Assembly: GCA_003279615.1 (NCBI GenBank)
Contig: QCHM01000002.1
Span: 1 to 64,000 of the forward strand
Length of the DNA: 64,000 nt
Origin: Prochlorococcus sp. AG-402-B19
GTDB taxonomy: Bacteria; Cyanobacteriota; Cyanobacteriia; PCC-6307; Cyanobiaceae
Direction of reading: 5' to 3'
The notes below the pieces were generated by a model. That model saw only the letters and a program-made list of their open reading frames with translations. It was not told the DNA's origin and ran no database searches. Shown here in pieces: positions 9,351 through 19,072 of this stretch. Within the stretch, counting starts at the first letter, position 1, and every line of letters begins with the position of its first letter. The translations under genes were made by a program, and so were the position numbers.

Positions 9351-9947
9351 ATGGTCCTTCAATCAACCCCTAAAACTCTTAAAGAAAAGTTAGGTGGTCG
9401 AAATATATTTTTGATAGGAATGATGGCTTCTGGGAAAAGTCAAACAGGACCAGTTCTAGCCAAAATGATCAATTATGCTTTTGTTGATACTGATGATGTT
9501 ATAGAAAAAGCTTCGAGGCAGTCTATTTCATCTATTTTTGAAAAAGATGGAGAAAAAGTCTTTAGGGATGTAGAAAAAAAAGTATTAAAAGAAATTGGTC
9601 AACATCATTCTCTTGTAATTGCTACTGGAGGTGGTTTAGTTACCGTGCCTGAAAACTGGGGCATTCTTCATCAAGGAATAGTTATTTGGTTAGATCTCGA
9701 TTTAAAACGTTCAATTAAACGATTAGAAAGTGATAAAAAGAAACGCCCTTTATTAATAGGGGAAGATTTGGCTGAGAATTTTAGTAAGATTTATGAAATT
9801 AGAAAACCAATATATTTAGAGTCAGATTTGAGAATAGAAGTTAAGGATCAATCTCCATATGAGGTTGCAACTATGATTACTGAACGTTTGCCAAGCATCC
9901 TTATTAACCAGGATACTCAAGCCGAACGGCATACCACTGAATTGTGA
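9351..9947 (+). CDS. aroK: Shikimate kinase
   Basis: IFLIGMMASGKSQTG, DTDDVIE, ATGGGLV. Confidence 0.93.
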   Translation: MVLQSTPKTLKEKLGGRNIFLIGMMASGKSQTGPVLAKMINYAFVDTDDVIEKASRQSISSIFEKDGEKVFRDVEKKVLKEIGQHHSLVIATGGGLVTVPENWGILHQGIVIWLDLDLKRSIKRLESDKKKRPLLIGEDLAENFSKIYEIRKPIYLESDLRIEVKDQSPYEVATMITERLPSILINQDTQAERHTTEL

Positions 9948-10164
9948 AACCTTTTTTTATTTCTAGGTCGCAGGCTGTATCAAGTAAATGTTGCGCAGCT
10001 TCTGATATTGAAGACTTACATGCAAGATCTAATGGTAATGAATCGAATTTATCTAACCACGATTGAAGCCATAAAAGAGTTTGTTCTTTATCCAGGAATT
10101 GTTCACTTTCGCCAGGAACCAAAACAACATAATTATCCATTTCTCTAATTAGCGGATCAGACAT
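9904..10164 (-). CDS. crr7: Chlororespiratory reduction protein 7 family (NDH-1 associated)
   Basis: SDPLIREMDNYVVL...GFTIQWYAVRLEYPG, the CRR7-type ends. Confidence 0.8.
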   Translation of the reverse strand: MSDPLIREMDNYVVLVPGESEQFLDKEQTLLWLQSWLDKFDSLPLDLACKSSISEAAQHLLDTACDLEIKKGFTIQWYAVRLEYPG

Positions 10165-10894
10165 GAGACAGAAAATTTTCTTTTTTTTGATTTCTATTTT
10201 AATTATTTTTACTTACACATGTCCTGCGCTTGCTCAAACTATTCTTGAAATAAATAATTTTCAATCATCTAACCTTTCCGAACGCAAATTAATCTGGCCT
10301 GATTGGCGCTTTCCTTCTTTCATGAAGCGCCCAGGATTGAAAGATGATTTGATTTATCCTGCTTGGTTTGAAGGGGTATGGGATGTTACTAGCGAGATAG
10401 AAAGCGATCAGAATCAAAAAACTACTATTCATTCAGCTAAATTCATTAACAACTTCTATGGTGATTTGATTGCTGATCGTGAATACAACACTAAGTCTTA
10501 TGCTTTGAGCTCAAAGACTGGTGGTTTTTTATCAGTAAAGAATGATCCTAAATCTCCTAATCGTCAGTTTGCTAAATTAACTGAAGATAGGTATCTAGAG
10601 ACAAAAATTATAGGAAGACTTCAAGAAAAAATGGATAATAATATTTTTATTACTGATGAATTAATATTGCAAATTTTGCATACACCAGAATTGAGCAGGG
10701 TTAGCCAGGTCGAAACATTAACTGAGTTTAAAAAATGTGGATCTAATCAAAATAATGAAATAAATCTGAGCGATTTTAATATTTGTGCAGAACAATTTCA
10801 GGCGATTTATAATCAACCTGGTCAAAATCTCATTTCTTTGCCGATTAAAACAGAGAAATCTAAATTAATACTTAGAAAGACTAATTATGATTAG
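10163..10894 (+). CDS. Secreted/lumenal conserved cyanobacterial protein (DUF6816-like)
   Basis: Signal peptide MRQKIFFFLISILIIFTYTCPALAQ then YPAWFEGVWDVTSEIES. Confidence 0.6.
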   Translation: MRQKIFFFLISILIIFTYTCPALAQTILEINNFQSSNLSERKLIWPDWRFPSFMKRPGLKDDLIYPAWFEGVWDVTSEIESDQNQKTTIHSAKFINNFYGDLIADREYNTKSYALSSKTGGFLSVKNDPKSPNRQFAKLTEDRYLETKIIGRLQEKMDNNIFITDELILQILHTPELSRVSQVETLTEFKKCGSNQNNEINLSDFNICAEQFQAIYNQPGQNLISLPIKTEKSKLILRKTNYD

Positions 10895-11600
10895 TTATTG
10901 CTAATTGATCTTCAATAAAGTCTCTCCAGTTAAAAAGTTTTTGAAGACTTGGATCGTTGATATATAAAGAACAACCTTTACCTTGTAGACTTTCTCCAGA
11001 TGAATTTGGAAATTTGAGTAGTGATAAGTGTGATGCTACAGAAATATCAGCAACAGAAAGCTTTTCTCCGATAAGAAAGTTTTCTTGATCAATTAAATGG
11101 GATAGATATTCTAGATTTAATTTTAGAGATTCTTTCTCTTTTTGGTTGATTAATCCAGAAATCTGACTAGTAATCTTTGTCGGAATATTAATAAGAAGTT
11201 TTTGCATGGAATACGAAATTTCCTTGGCGAATAAAGAGGAAATCAATATTGGATTCTTCGTAAGCTCTTCCAAAAAGACAATTTTTATAGATTTTGCCAA
11301 AGTTGTATCAGCCCAACTCTCAATTATTTGGACCTTAGAAGCTTCCTTTAGATCCTCTGGAATTAATTTTGGTTCTATTTCAATTTTCTCTAAGTGTCGT
11401 ATTATTGAACTTGAGTCATGGATTGTTGTTTCCTTATCAAAAAGCACGGGTAATTTTTTTTGTCCTGTTTTTTGAAAGATATCTAGTTGCCCTATGGCTG
11501 GAGTTATCTCAACGGTTCGATATGCAAGCTTTTTTGCAGCCAAAGCCATTCTTACTTTCAAGCAATAAGGTGAGTGCCTAAATTGATGAAGTTCCAACAT
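10881..11600 (-). CDS. Glutathione S-transferase family protein
   Basis: LHQFRHSPYCLKVRMALAAKKL, DSSSIIRHLE, GEKLSVADISVASHL. Confidence 0.88.
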   Translation of the reverse strand: MLELHQFRHSPYCLKVRMALAAKKLAYRTVEITPAIGQLDIFQKTGQKKLPVLFDKETTIHDSSSIIRHLEKIEIEPKLIPEDLKEASKVQIIESWADTTLAKSIKIVFLEELTKNPILISSLFAKEISYSMQKLLINIPTKITSQISGLINQKEKESLKLNLEYLSHLIDQENFLIGEKLSVADISVASHLSLLKFPNSSGESLQGKGCSLYINDPSLQKLFNWRDFIEDQLAITNHN

Positions 11601-11660
11601 TTTATGTTCCTTCTAATGGTTAGCAGAGTAGCTATTGATTCACTCTTTTGGTGGTGAAAA

Positions 11661-11867
11661 ATGGGTGAGTTTTTTTCTAATGTTTCTAGATATCCCAAAT
11701 ATCTCATCACAATAGTTTTGGGGGTTTTCACTGCTGCAATTTCTCCATTAATTAAACGAGGCAGTAATCCGATCACAGCGATTGCTCTTGTTGGGGCGTT
11801 GATAAGTGGACTTCTGACAATAATTTTTTTATTAAAGGCTATGGCTTTCCCTGCACCAACTATTTAG
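11661..11867 (+). CDS. DUF751 family small membrane protein
   Basis: 68 aa, [23 protein letters not shown]..., immediately upstream of rbfA. Confidence 0.75.
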   Translation: MGEFFSNVSRYPKYLITIVLGVFTAAISPLIKRGSNPITAIALVGALISGLLTIIFLLKAMAFPAPTI

Positions 11868-11869
11868 TT

Positions 11870-12241
11870 ATGGCTAATTCAAGAAGGGTTGAAAAATTAG
11901 CAGCTTTACTAAAAAGAGAAGTTAGTGAACTTTTAATTAATGGGGTTAGAGATGAAAGAATTTATCAAGCGATGATTACCATTACATCTGTTGAGGTCTC
12001 AGGTGACTTACAACATGCAAAAATTTTTATAAGTCTTTTTGGCGAAGAGAAAAAAAAAGGAGAAGTACTAGTTGGTTTAGAGGAAGCAAAGGGATTTATT
12101 CGTGCTGAGCTTGCTCGAAGGCTTCAAATGAGACGATCTCCTGAGCTTGTTTTTAAAATTGATAAAGGTATGACAAAAGGTCCTGCAGTTTTAGATATTC
12201 TCAATTCATTAGAACTTGAACGTAAACGTAAAGACTTATAG
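11870..12241 (+). CDS. rbfA: Ribosome-binding factor A
   Basis: [18 protein letters not shown]...[21 protein letters not shown]. Confidence 0.95.
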   Translation: MANSRRVEKLAALLKREVSELLINGVRDERIYQAMITITSVEVSGDLQHAKIFISLFGEEKKKGEVLVGLEEAKGFIRAELARRLQMRRSPELVFKIDKGMTKGPAVLDILNSLELERKRKDL

Positions 12242-12258
12242 ATGAATCAATATTTTTA

Positions 12259-13893
12259 ATGAATAAATCTGATCTTAGAAGACAAGTTGCTGAATTATTT
12301 ATAGTTAGAGCAAGTGGATTTAATCTTGATTCGCAACGTTTATATCCTAACTTAGAAGAATCTAATTCAAATCTTAAGAGACTTTTAGAAGAAGGTGTTG
12401 GTGGAGTGATTTTTTTAGGAGGAACTGTAAAAGAATTAGAAATTCGTTGCAATGTCTTGAAAAAATGGTCTGGTAAACCTCTTCTCTTATGTGCTGACAT
12501 TGAGGAAGGTGTTGGTCAAAGATTTTATGGAGGAACAAAGTTTATTCCTCCAATGGGCATCGCTCAGATTTATAAAAAAGATCATAATTTAGCAATTTCT
12601 ATTGCTGAGAAAATTGGTTATTTTACTGGTAAAGAAGCAAAAAATATTGGTTTAAATTGGCTATTAGCACCAGTCTGTGATATTAATAACAATTCAAATA
12701 ACCCGGTTATAAATCTAAGAGCATGGGGAGAAGAACCTGAAACAGTAAAAAGGTTAACTAGTGCTTTTCATAGAGGAGTTTCTAGATCACAAATGCTGAC
12801 TTGTGCGAAACATTTTCCTGGGCATGGAAATTCTGAAGTTGACTCTCACTTGGATTTGCCAGAAATACAAAATGACTTATCTAAATTAGAACAATTTGAG
12901 TTGATTCCATTTAAATCTTTAATCAACCATGGAGTAAATAGTGTCATGATTGGACATTTACTTTTTTCAAAGATTGATCCTATATATCCTGCATCACTTT
13001 CAAAAATACTGGTTACTGATTTGTTACGTATTAAATTAAAATTCGATGGTTTAGTTGTTAGTGATGCTTTATTAATGAATGCAATATCTAATAAATATTC
13101 TAGTGGTAAGGCTGCAGTCATGGCATTTAATGCAGGAATTGATTTGATTATGATGCCAACAGATATAGATGAGGCCATTGATTCTCTTACTGATGCTTTC
13201 TATTCAGAGAAAATTTCTTTAAAAAGGTTACATATATCTAGAGAAAGAAGAAAAAAACAACTTGATTTAATTAATAATGAAAATGATCTAGATAAAGAAG
13301 AATTGAAGAATGAAGATATTAATAATAAATTTTTATTGGATACCTATAGATTTAGTAACTCTATAATTGAAAATTCAATCTTTGTCAGAGCAGAAGGTAC
13401 TATAAAAGCTGAAGTAGATGATATTAATCTAATACAAATTGATAATTTTGATCAAGTATCTAATAAATTTTTTCCTGCATTAGATTTACCTCAAGCAGTA
13501 GGTTTTAAAAATTTAATTATACATCCACTTGGTATTAGTCCTTGGCAAAAAAATCATAAAAATTTTTTAGAATTGGGACAATTTGGTAATAGTAAATTTT
13601 TTGTTCAGCTTTTTGTAAGAGGTAAACCATTCATCGGAGTAGATTATTATAATGATCATTGGATAGACGCTATAAAAAACTTAGAAATTGATGAAAGATT
13701 ATCAGGAGTTATTATATATGGATGTCCATATTTATATGATAAGATAAAGAAAACTATTCATGAATCTATTCCTTTAGGTTATAGTCCTAGTCAAATAGAG
13801 GAAGCACAAAATCAAATTTTAAGTCGTATTTTGCAATCAAAAATAATTCAAAAGAAAATTGATCCAAAATTAAGTAAAGAATTTACTGATTGA
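12259..13893 (+). CDS. nagZ: Glycoside hydrolase family 3 beta-N-acetylhexosaminidase
   Basis: CADIEEGVGQRF, CAKHFPGHGNSEVDSHLDLP, VVSDALLMNAI. Confidence 0.88.
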   Translation: MNKSDLRRQVAELFIVRASGFNLDSQRLYPNLEESNSNLKRLLEEGVGGVIFLGGTVKELEIRCNVLKKWSGKPLLLCADIEEGVGQRFYGGTKFIPPMGIAQIYKKDHNLAISIAEKIGYFTGKEAKNIGLNWLLAPVCDINNNSNNPVINLRAWGEEPETVKRLTSAFHRGVSRSQMLTCAKHFPGHGNSEVDSHLDLPEIQNDLSKLEQFELIPFKSLINHGVNSVMIGHLLFSKIDPIYPASLSKILVTDLLRIKLKFDGLVVSDALLMNAISNKYSSGKAAVMAFNAGIDLIMMPTDIDEAIDSLTDAFYSEKISLKRLHISRERRKKQLDLINNENDLDKEELKNEDINNKFLLDTYRFSNSIIENSIFVRAEGTIKAEVDDINLIQIDNFDQVSNKFFPALDLPQAVGFKNLIIHPLGISPWQKNHKNFLELGQFGNSKFFVQLFVRGKPFIGVDYYNDHWIDAIKNLEIDERLSGVIIYGCPYLYDKIKKTIHESIPLGYSPSQIEEAQNQILSRILQSKIIQKKIDPKLSKEFTD

Positions 13894-13992
13894 AAATTGT
13901 TTAATCGAGAATTTAGTATTCAAGAAAAAACTTATTATTGTTTAAATAACTGCATAGTTTTTTTTAGACTTCCTAGAAAGAAGCATAAAGGC

Positions 13993-14778
13993 ATGGCTTT
14001 AACCGACAAGAAGATAATTATTACTCGTGCCCAAGAACAGACTTCAGAGGCTCGTGAGATCTTTCGAAAAAATGGAGCTGAGGTATTTGATCTTCCTTCA
14101 TTGGTGATTGGACCTCCAGATGACTGGGCTCCTTTAGATGATGCCTTAAAGGAAATTAATACCTATGATTGGATCATTTTTTCTAGCGCAAATGGTGTTA
14201 GATATGTTGAAGATAGAATGAAAGAAATTGGCTTATCTTTATCAAAAATTTCTAAGACTATTCAAATTGCCGCTGTCGGAAGAAAAACAGCTTCTTTGTT
14301 ATCAGATATGGATGCAAAGATTAGTTTTGTTCCTCCTAGTTTTGTTGCAGATAGCTTGGTTGAATATTTCCCTCAGAATCAAAAAGGTTTAAAAATATTT
14401 ATTCCCCGAGTACAAACTGGAGGCAGATCAATATTATCTGACTCTTTCAAATTAAAAGGAGCACAGATTACTGAAGTAGCTGCTTATGAGTCTTCTTGTC
14501 CTAAAGAAATACCTCAAAAGACTATAGATGCTTTGAAAAGTGGGGGAATAGATATTATTGCTTTTACTAGTGGTAAAACAGTAATAAATACTGTCAGCCT
14601 ATTTAAAAAATACTTTGGTGAAAATTGGTTGAAATTAATTGAAAAGATTAAACTTGTTTCGATTGGACCTCAAACAACTATTAGCTGTAAAAACCTTATT
14701 AGAAAACCTGATAAAGAGGCATCCCCCCATGATTTAGAAGGATTATTAGAAGCTTGTCTGGAACTAAATTTTAATTAA
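13993..14778 (+). CDS. hemD: Uroporphyrinogen-III synthase
   Basis: IIITRAQEQTSEAREIFRKNGAEVFDLPSL...DWIIFSSANGVRY; ATG at 13993 preferred over 13897. Confidence 0.87.
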   Translation: MALTDKKIIITRAQEQTSEAREIFRKNGAEVFDLPSLVIGPPDDWAPLDDALKEINTYDWIIFSSANGVRYVEDRMKEIGLSLSKISKTIQIAAVGRKTASLLSDMDAKISFVPPSFVADSLVEYFPQNQKGLKIFIPRVQTGGRSILSDSFKLKGAQITEVAAYESSCPKEIPQKTIDALKSGGIDIIAFTSGKTVINTVSLFKKYFGENWLKLIEKIKLVSIGPQTTISCKNLIRKPDKEASPHDLEGLLEACLELNFN

Positions 14779-14780
14779 AC

Positions 14781-15233
14781 TTATGCTGATTTTTCCACGA
14801 GTTCTTTAAATCCATCAAGATTCTTTTGTAATTCTTTCGTTACCATTCCTCCAAGAATATTTGCTTTCATTAGATTTGCTAAAACTTGAGGTAATTCATA
14901 AGATATTTTTAATTTAACCACCGTTTTAGCGCTCTCTTCATTATAAAACCGTACTGAACCCTTAGTTGGTAAGCCACCAATTGATTTCCATTCCAATTTC
15001 TCTGCCTCTACTCTTTCCGTGATTTGAGCTTTCCATTTGAAACGAAAGCCATTAGCTGCAAGTGTCCACTCGGTTAAATCAGGAAGTGTCGAGGTTTTTT
15101 CATCGACTGTCTTTACCGACTCAATCCAAGTCATCCACAAAGGCATTGAATCTAAATCACTCCAATACTTCCAGACAAGTTCAACTGGAGCATGAATTTC
15201 ACTTATCACTGTGTGATCAAGCCACTTTCCCAT
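14781..15233 (-). CDS. SRPBCC / polyketide-cyclase-like protein
   Basis: SEIHAPVELVWKYWSDLDSMPLWMTWIESV; directly downstream of crtQ. Confidence 0.8.
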   Translation of the reverse strand: MGKWLDHTVISEIHAPVELVWKYWSDLDSMPLWMTWIESVKTVDEKTSTLPDLTEWTLAANGFRFKWKAQITERVEAEKLEWKSIGGLPTKGSVRFYNEESAKTVVKLKISYELPQVLANLMKANILGGMVTKELQKNLDGFKELVEKSA

Positions 15234-15236
15234 TTC

Positions 15237-16697
15237 TTACGCAACCGAAGAATTTTTTGCTAATGAAACAGACTTTGAGAGCATTGCTGAAGCAGCAAGA
15301 TGACCACTCATTGTTGCCCCTTCCATAGAGTCAATGTAATCCTGTTTTGTGTAACTGCCTGCTAAGAAGAAATTACTAAACGAGGTTTTTTGATCTGGTC
15401 TATATGGCTCCATTCCAGGCGCCTCCCTGTAGAGAGAATGTGAAACTTTGACCACATTGCTCCATAAAAGTTTCAAGCCTCTTGAAGAAGGGAAAAGTGT
15501 CCTGACCTGTAGATCAGTATGTTTTACAATTTCATCTGAGGACTTGGTAATCCAAGGATCCCCAGGTGTTAAGACACATTGAAGTAGCGAGCCCTGACCA
15601 TCTTTTTTATAGTCTTCTGGGCTTGATAAAGCTAAATCTGCAAAACAACTAAAATCAGCATCGGCTGTGTATAACAAATTGTCTAAACCAGATGGACTTT
15701 TTAGATTTATTTGAGCTTGTTCATTGTTGATCTCGGTTACCCAGCCATCGTATCTAAGTTGTACTGTCGCGACTGGTACAGCATCAAGCTTGAAAAGTGA
15801 GTCAAACTCTTTAAAACGTCTCCATGATCTAGGAATTATTCTTTTAATGCCAGATACATCACAAGCAGCTAAATATTTGTCTGCTTGAATTTTTTCTTCA
15901 CCCTCTGGTGTTTGCAGAGTTAATCCTGTAACAGAGGGATGGTCAGAATCATCTGAATGAATGTCTTTGACAATATGTTCTAAGTGAAGTCTTCCGCCTC
16001 GTTGTTCAATGTAATTGAGTATTGGCTTGGTGAGCCATTTGTGGGGTGAGCCTTTCAATAGGTTGAGCTTGGATGCCTCTGTTTTGGAAGCGAACATCAT
16101 AAAGATGGTAAGCATGCATCTTGCTGAAATGGCTTCGCAATCAATGAATCCAAGAGCATATGCAATAGGATTCCACATCCTTTCGATACTATTTAGGCTT
16201 CCTCCATGGTTAAGAAACCATTGTTGAAAGCTTATAGAATCTAGTGAACGTATTGTTTTCATCGCACCCTCGTAGTCAATAAGCCCTCTGACAATTGGAC
16301 TTGTGCCAAGAGCAAGAGCATTCCTTAGTTTGTCAATCCAATTTAATTGAGGTGTAGTGAAGAAGGCTTTTAATCCGTTAAAAGGAGCTCCTGCAAAAAA
16401 TCGAAAATCAAGTGATTTAATGTCACCGCCCTTGTTAACAAAAAGGTGAGTGTGGTCTTTTGGTAAAAGATTTTCAAATGCCCCTACTTTTCTCATTAAG
16501 GCAAAAAGATTGGCATAGTTGAAAAAGAACACATGCAAGCCCATCTCTATATGATTGCCATCGGAATCTTCCCAGCTTCCAACTTTGCCTCCCATAAATG
16601 GTTTTGCCTCATATAGGTCGACCTCATGTCCTTCATCAACAAGGTCAACTGCAGCAGTCAACCCTGCTAAACCTGCACCTATTATTGCGATTTTCAC
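15237..16697 (-). CDS. crtQ: Zeta-carotene desaturase
   Basis: [30 protein letters not shown]...[19 protein letters not shown]. Confidence 0.94.
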   Translation of the reverse strand: MKIAIIGAGLAGLTAAVDLVDEGHEVDLYEAKPFMGGKVGSWEDSDGNHIEMGLHVFFFNYANLFALMRKVGAFENLLPKDHTHLFVNKGGDIKSLDFRFFAGAPFNGLKAFFTTPQLNWIDKLRNALALGTSPIVRGLIDYEGAMKTIRSLDSISFQQWFLNHGGSLNSIERMWNPIAYALGFIDCEAISARCMLTIFMMFASKTEASKLNLLKGSPHKWLTKPILNYIEQRGGRLHLEHIVKDIHSDDSDHPSVTGLTLQTPEGEEKIQADKYLAACDVSGIKRIIPRSWRRFKEFDSLFKLDAVPVATVQLRYDGWVTEINNEQAQINLKSPSGLDNLLYTADADFSCFADLALSSPEDYKKDGQGSLLQCVLTPGDPWITKSSDEIVKHTDLQVRTLFPSSRGLKLLWSNVVKVSHSLYREAPGMEPYRPDQKTSFSNFFLAGSYTKQDYIDSMEGATMSGHLAASAMLSKSVSLAKNSSVA

Positions 16698-16803
16698 TCG
16701 TTTAATTAGATGGATACACTAACTCTATGAATAAAAACTCTTTTTTGGCACTTTTAAAATCGAATATAATTAATAGAGTGTTATTAAAGTTCAGAAAAAA
16801 ACA

Positions 16804-17193
16804 ATGAGTGAATCAAGCGCACCGCCTAAAATTCATAAAGCTCAAGATGGCAAGGGAGTACTAATTACCACTCCTGCATTGGATCAGTTGTCTAGACTTT
16901 GCAAAGAACAAGGCTCAGGGAAATTATTGAGAGTAGGTGTACGTTCGGGAGGATGCAGTGGTATGAGTTACACAATGGACTTTGTTTCTGCGGATGATAT
17001 TCAAAAAGATGATGAAATTTATGAATATTCAGTAGGTAGCAGTTCGTTTAAAGTGATTTGTGATCCAAAGAGCCTTTTATATATATATGGCATGCAGTTA
17101 GATTTCAGTACAGATTTAATTGGTGGAGGCTTTAACTTTACTAATCCCAATGCATCACAAACTTGTGGCTGTGGAAGTTCCTTTGCAGTTTAA
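16804..17193 (+). CDS. HesB/IscA/SufA-type iron-sulfur cluster assembly protein
   Basis: GVRSGGCSGMSYTMDF and C-terminal CGCGSSF. Confidence 0.93.
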   Translation: MSESSAPPKIHKAQDGKGVLITTPALDQLSRLCKEQGSGKLLRVGVRSGGCSGMSYTMDFVSADDIQKDDEIYEYSVGSSSFKVICDPKSLLYIYGMQLDFSTDLIGGGFNFTNPNASQTCGCGSSFAV

Positions 17194-17222
17194 CTTTAAC
17201 TAAAAGAATTTTTAAATTAACA

Positions 17223-17642
17223 ATGGATCAATCAGAGGAAAGTCTTTTTGAAGAAGCCCTAAATCGCTATAAAGATGGGTCACCAGCAGATGAATTGATT
17301 GAAGATTTTCTGAAAATAACATCTACTACCCCAAATAATGCTGCTGCATGGACATGCTTGTCTTGGCTGCAATTGCTATGTGATTCGCCTCAGGAAGCCT
17401 TGCGCTCTGCCCGATATGCAGTGAAACTTAATGGTCAAGATCCACAGTCAAGGATAAATTTGAGTCTTGCATTGTTAGAGACTAATTCGAAAGGAGTTAG
17501 AGATCATATTGATTATGTGAAAAGAGCTATGTTCGTTCTGCCTGAATTAGAAAAAGAATTAAAAGAATCATTTGAAGATGGTCTTTCACGGAAGCCTAAT
17601 TGGAAGACATTACTTAAAATAAAAAATTGGTTAGACCTTTGA
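17223..17642 (+). CDS. TPR-repeat protein
   Basis: NNAAAWTCLSWLQLLCDSPQEALRSARYAVKLNGQDPQSRINLSLAL; ATG at 17223. Confidence 0.75.
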   Translation: MDQSEESLFEEALNRYKDGSPADELIEDFLKITSTTPNNAAAWTCLSWLQLLCDSPQEALRSARYAVKLNGQDPQSRINLSLALLETNSKGVRDHIDYVKRAMFVLPELEKELKESFEDGLSRKPNWKTLLKIKNWLDL

Positions 17643-17669
17643 TTTGTAATTAGATTCTCTTGAAAATTT

Positions 17670-18599
17670 TTAAGTTAATATTGCTTTAAAAGCCTGATTA
17701 ATTGACGGGAAACCGAATTTAAATTTGAGTTTATTCAATCTTTGAGGTTGTACATTTTGTCCCTCTAAAACCACACGAGCTCCATCTCCTAAAATTAATT
17801 TCAATATTGGTCCAGGAACTGAGAGAAGACTTGGTCTACCAAGTGCTTGACCAAGTGAATGAGAGAACTCATTCATTCGTACAGGATTTGGTGCCACCCC
17901 ATTGACGACACCTGACCAAGCAGAATTTTTTAAACTTTCATTAATAAGATTACAAAGATCTGTTCTGTGTATCCAGCTCATCCATTGTTTTCCATCTCCT
18001 ATAGGACCTCCAAGACCAGCTCTAAAAATGGGAAGCATTTTCCCAAGTGCTCCGCCATCTTTAGCCAATACGATGCCAATTCTTACAATGAGAAGGCGAG
18101 TTGATCTTGGTTTGTTTTTGGCACTAGATTCCCATTCTTTGCAGAGATTTGCTAAGAAATCATCACCCTGAAAATTTTCTTCATTGAATTTAATTTGAGG
18201 ATGTGAGCCATAAAAACCAATTGCTGATGCATTAATAAGAACTTTGGGGGGGGTTCTTAGCTTCCTTAGGTTTTTAATCAGATTATTTGTTGTCTCGATG
18301 CGACTATTAGTAATTTCTTTACAGTGTTCGGTAGTCCATCGTTTTTCAGCAATAGGTTCGCCAGCGAGATTGATAACCCCTTCGCAGCTTTTAAGAGAGT
18401 CTTGAATTTCTTCTTTGTCCCAAGACCCAGCCTCGGCTGGATTCATTTGTATGACATTGATTCTTGGCTCATTAGCTATAGCTTGTATTTTTCCTGTTGA
18501 TTGCCTAGATATGACTGTGAGGCTGTGCCTTTCTTTGATTAGTAAAGGAATTAATTCTCTTCCGATAAAACCAGTGCATCCAGTAAGTAGTAATTTCAT
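17670..18599 (-). CDS. TIGR01777-type NAD(P)-dependent epimerase (SulA-like)
   Basis: LLTGCTGFIGRELIPLL...INASAIGFYGSH...WMSWIHRTDL. Confidence 0.9.
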   Translation of the reverse strand: MKLLLTGCTGFIGRELIPLLIKERHSLTVISRQSTGKIQAIANEPRINVIQMNPAEAGSWDKEEIQDSLKSCEGVINLAGEPIAEKRWTTEHCKEITNSRIETTNNLIKNLRKLRTPPKVLINASAIGFYGSHPQIKFNEENFQGDDFLANLCKEWESSAKNKPRSTRLLIVRIGIVLAKDGGALGKMLPIFRAGLGGPIGDGKQWMSWIHRTDLCNLINESLKNSAWSGVVNGVAPNPVRMNEFSHSLGQALGRPSLLSVPGPILKLILGDGARVVLEGQNVQPQRLNKLKFKFGFPSINQAFKAILT

Positions 18600-18638
18600 G
18601 ATTTCTTTAATTAGATTCGATCAGCTTAAAGGGATTCT

Positions 18639-18659
18639 GATGAACTTAAGGTGTTCATC
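18639..18659. repeat. 7-bp perfect inverted repeat GATGAAC-N7-GTTCATC
   Basis: Read directly in the divergent SulA-like/ndhO intergenic region. Confidence 0.85.
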
Positions 18660-18733
18660 GATCAAGAATATTTGGGTTATAGAACGAAAAAGTCATTAAT
18701 GACAAGGTTTTTATTATCTTGAATTTACTGTTA

Positions 18734-18766
18734 TTCTTTACTTAATTCTTTGAATTAAGTAAAGAA
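18734..18766. repeat. 15-bp perfect inverted repeat / hairpin TTCTTTACTTAATTC-TTT-GAATTAAGTAAAGAA
   Basis: Both arms checked base by base; ends 21 nt before the ndhO start. Confidence 0.95.
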
Positions 18767-18787
18767 GCTTTTTATTAACGACGCAAC

Positions 18788-19051
18788 ATGTCTGAACAAA
18801 CTGCGAAAGTAGAGGATTCACAATCACCTCCAAAGATAGTCAAGAAACTTAGAAAGGGAGATCTTGTCAAAGTTGAGCGTGAAAAATATTTAAATAGTTT
18901 AGAATCCAAAGCTAGCGATGATAATTTACCTGAATATATTTTTCAAGGCCCAGGTGAAGTACTATTAATTAAAGGTGATTATTGTCAAGTCAGATGGAGG
19001 AGACCAGTTCCTGATGTATGGATCAATTCAGATCATATAGTTTCATATTAG
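18788..19051 (+). CDS. ndhO: NAD(P)H-quinone oxidoreductase subunit O
   Basis: KKLRKGDLVKVEREKYLNSLESKASD...YCQVRWRRPVPDVWI. Confidence 0.93.
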   Translation: MSEQTAKVEDSQSPPKIVKKLRKGDLVKVEREKYLNSLESKASDDNLPEYIFQGPGEVLLIKGDYCQVRWRRPVPDVWINSDHIVSY

Positions 19052-19072
19052 CCTCTTAGATCAATGCTCTAT

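Noticed and set aside
12846-13178. 110-aa minus-strand ORF within nagZ
   Set aside because: Antisense shadow ORF of a GH3 gene.
13897-13992. N-terminal 32-aa extension of hemD in the ORF track
   Set aside because: HemD starts naturally at ATG 13993 (MALTDKKIIITRAQ); the upstream part has non-family sequence.
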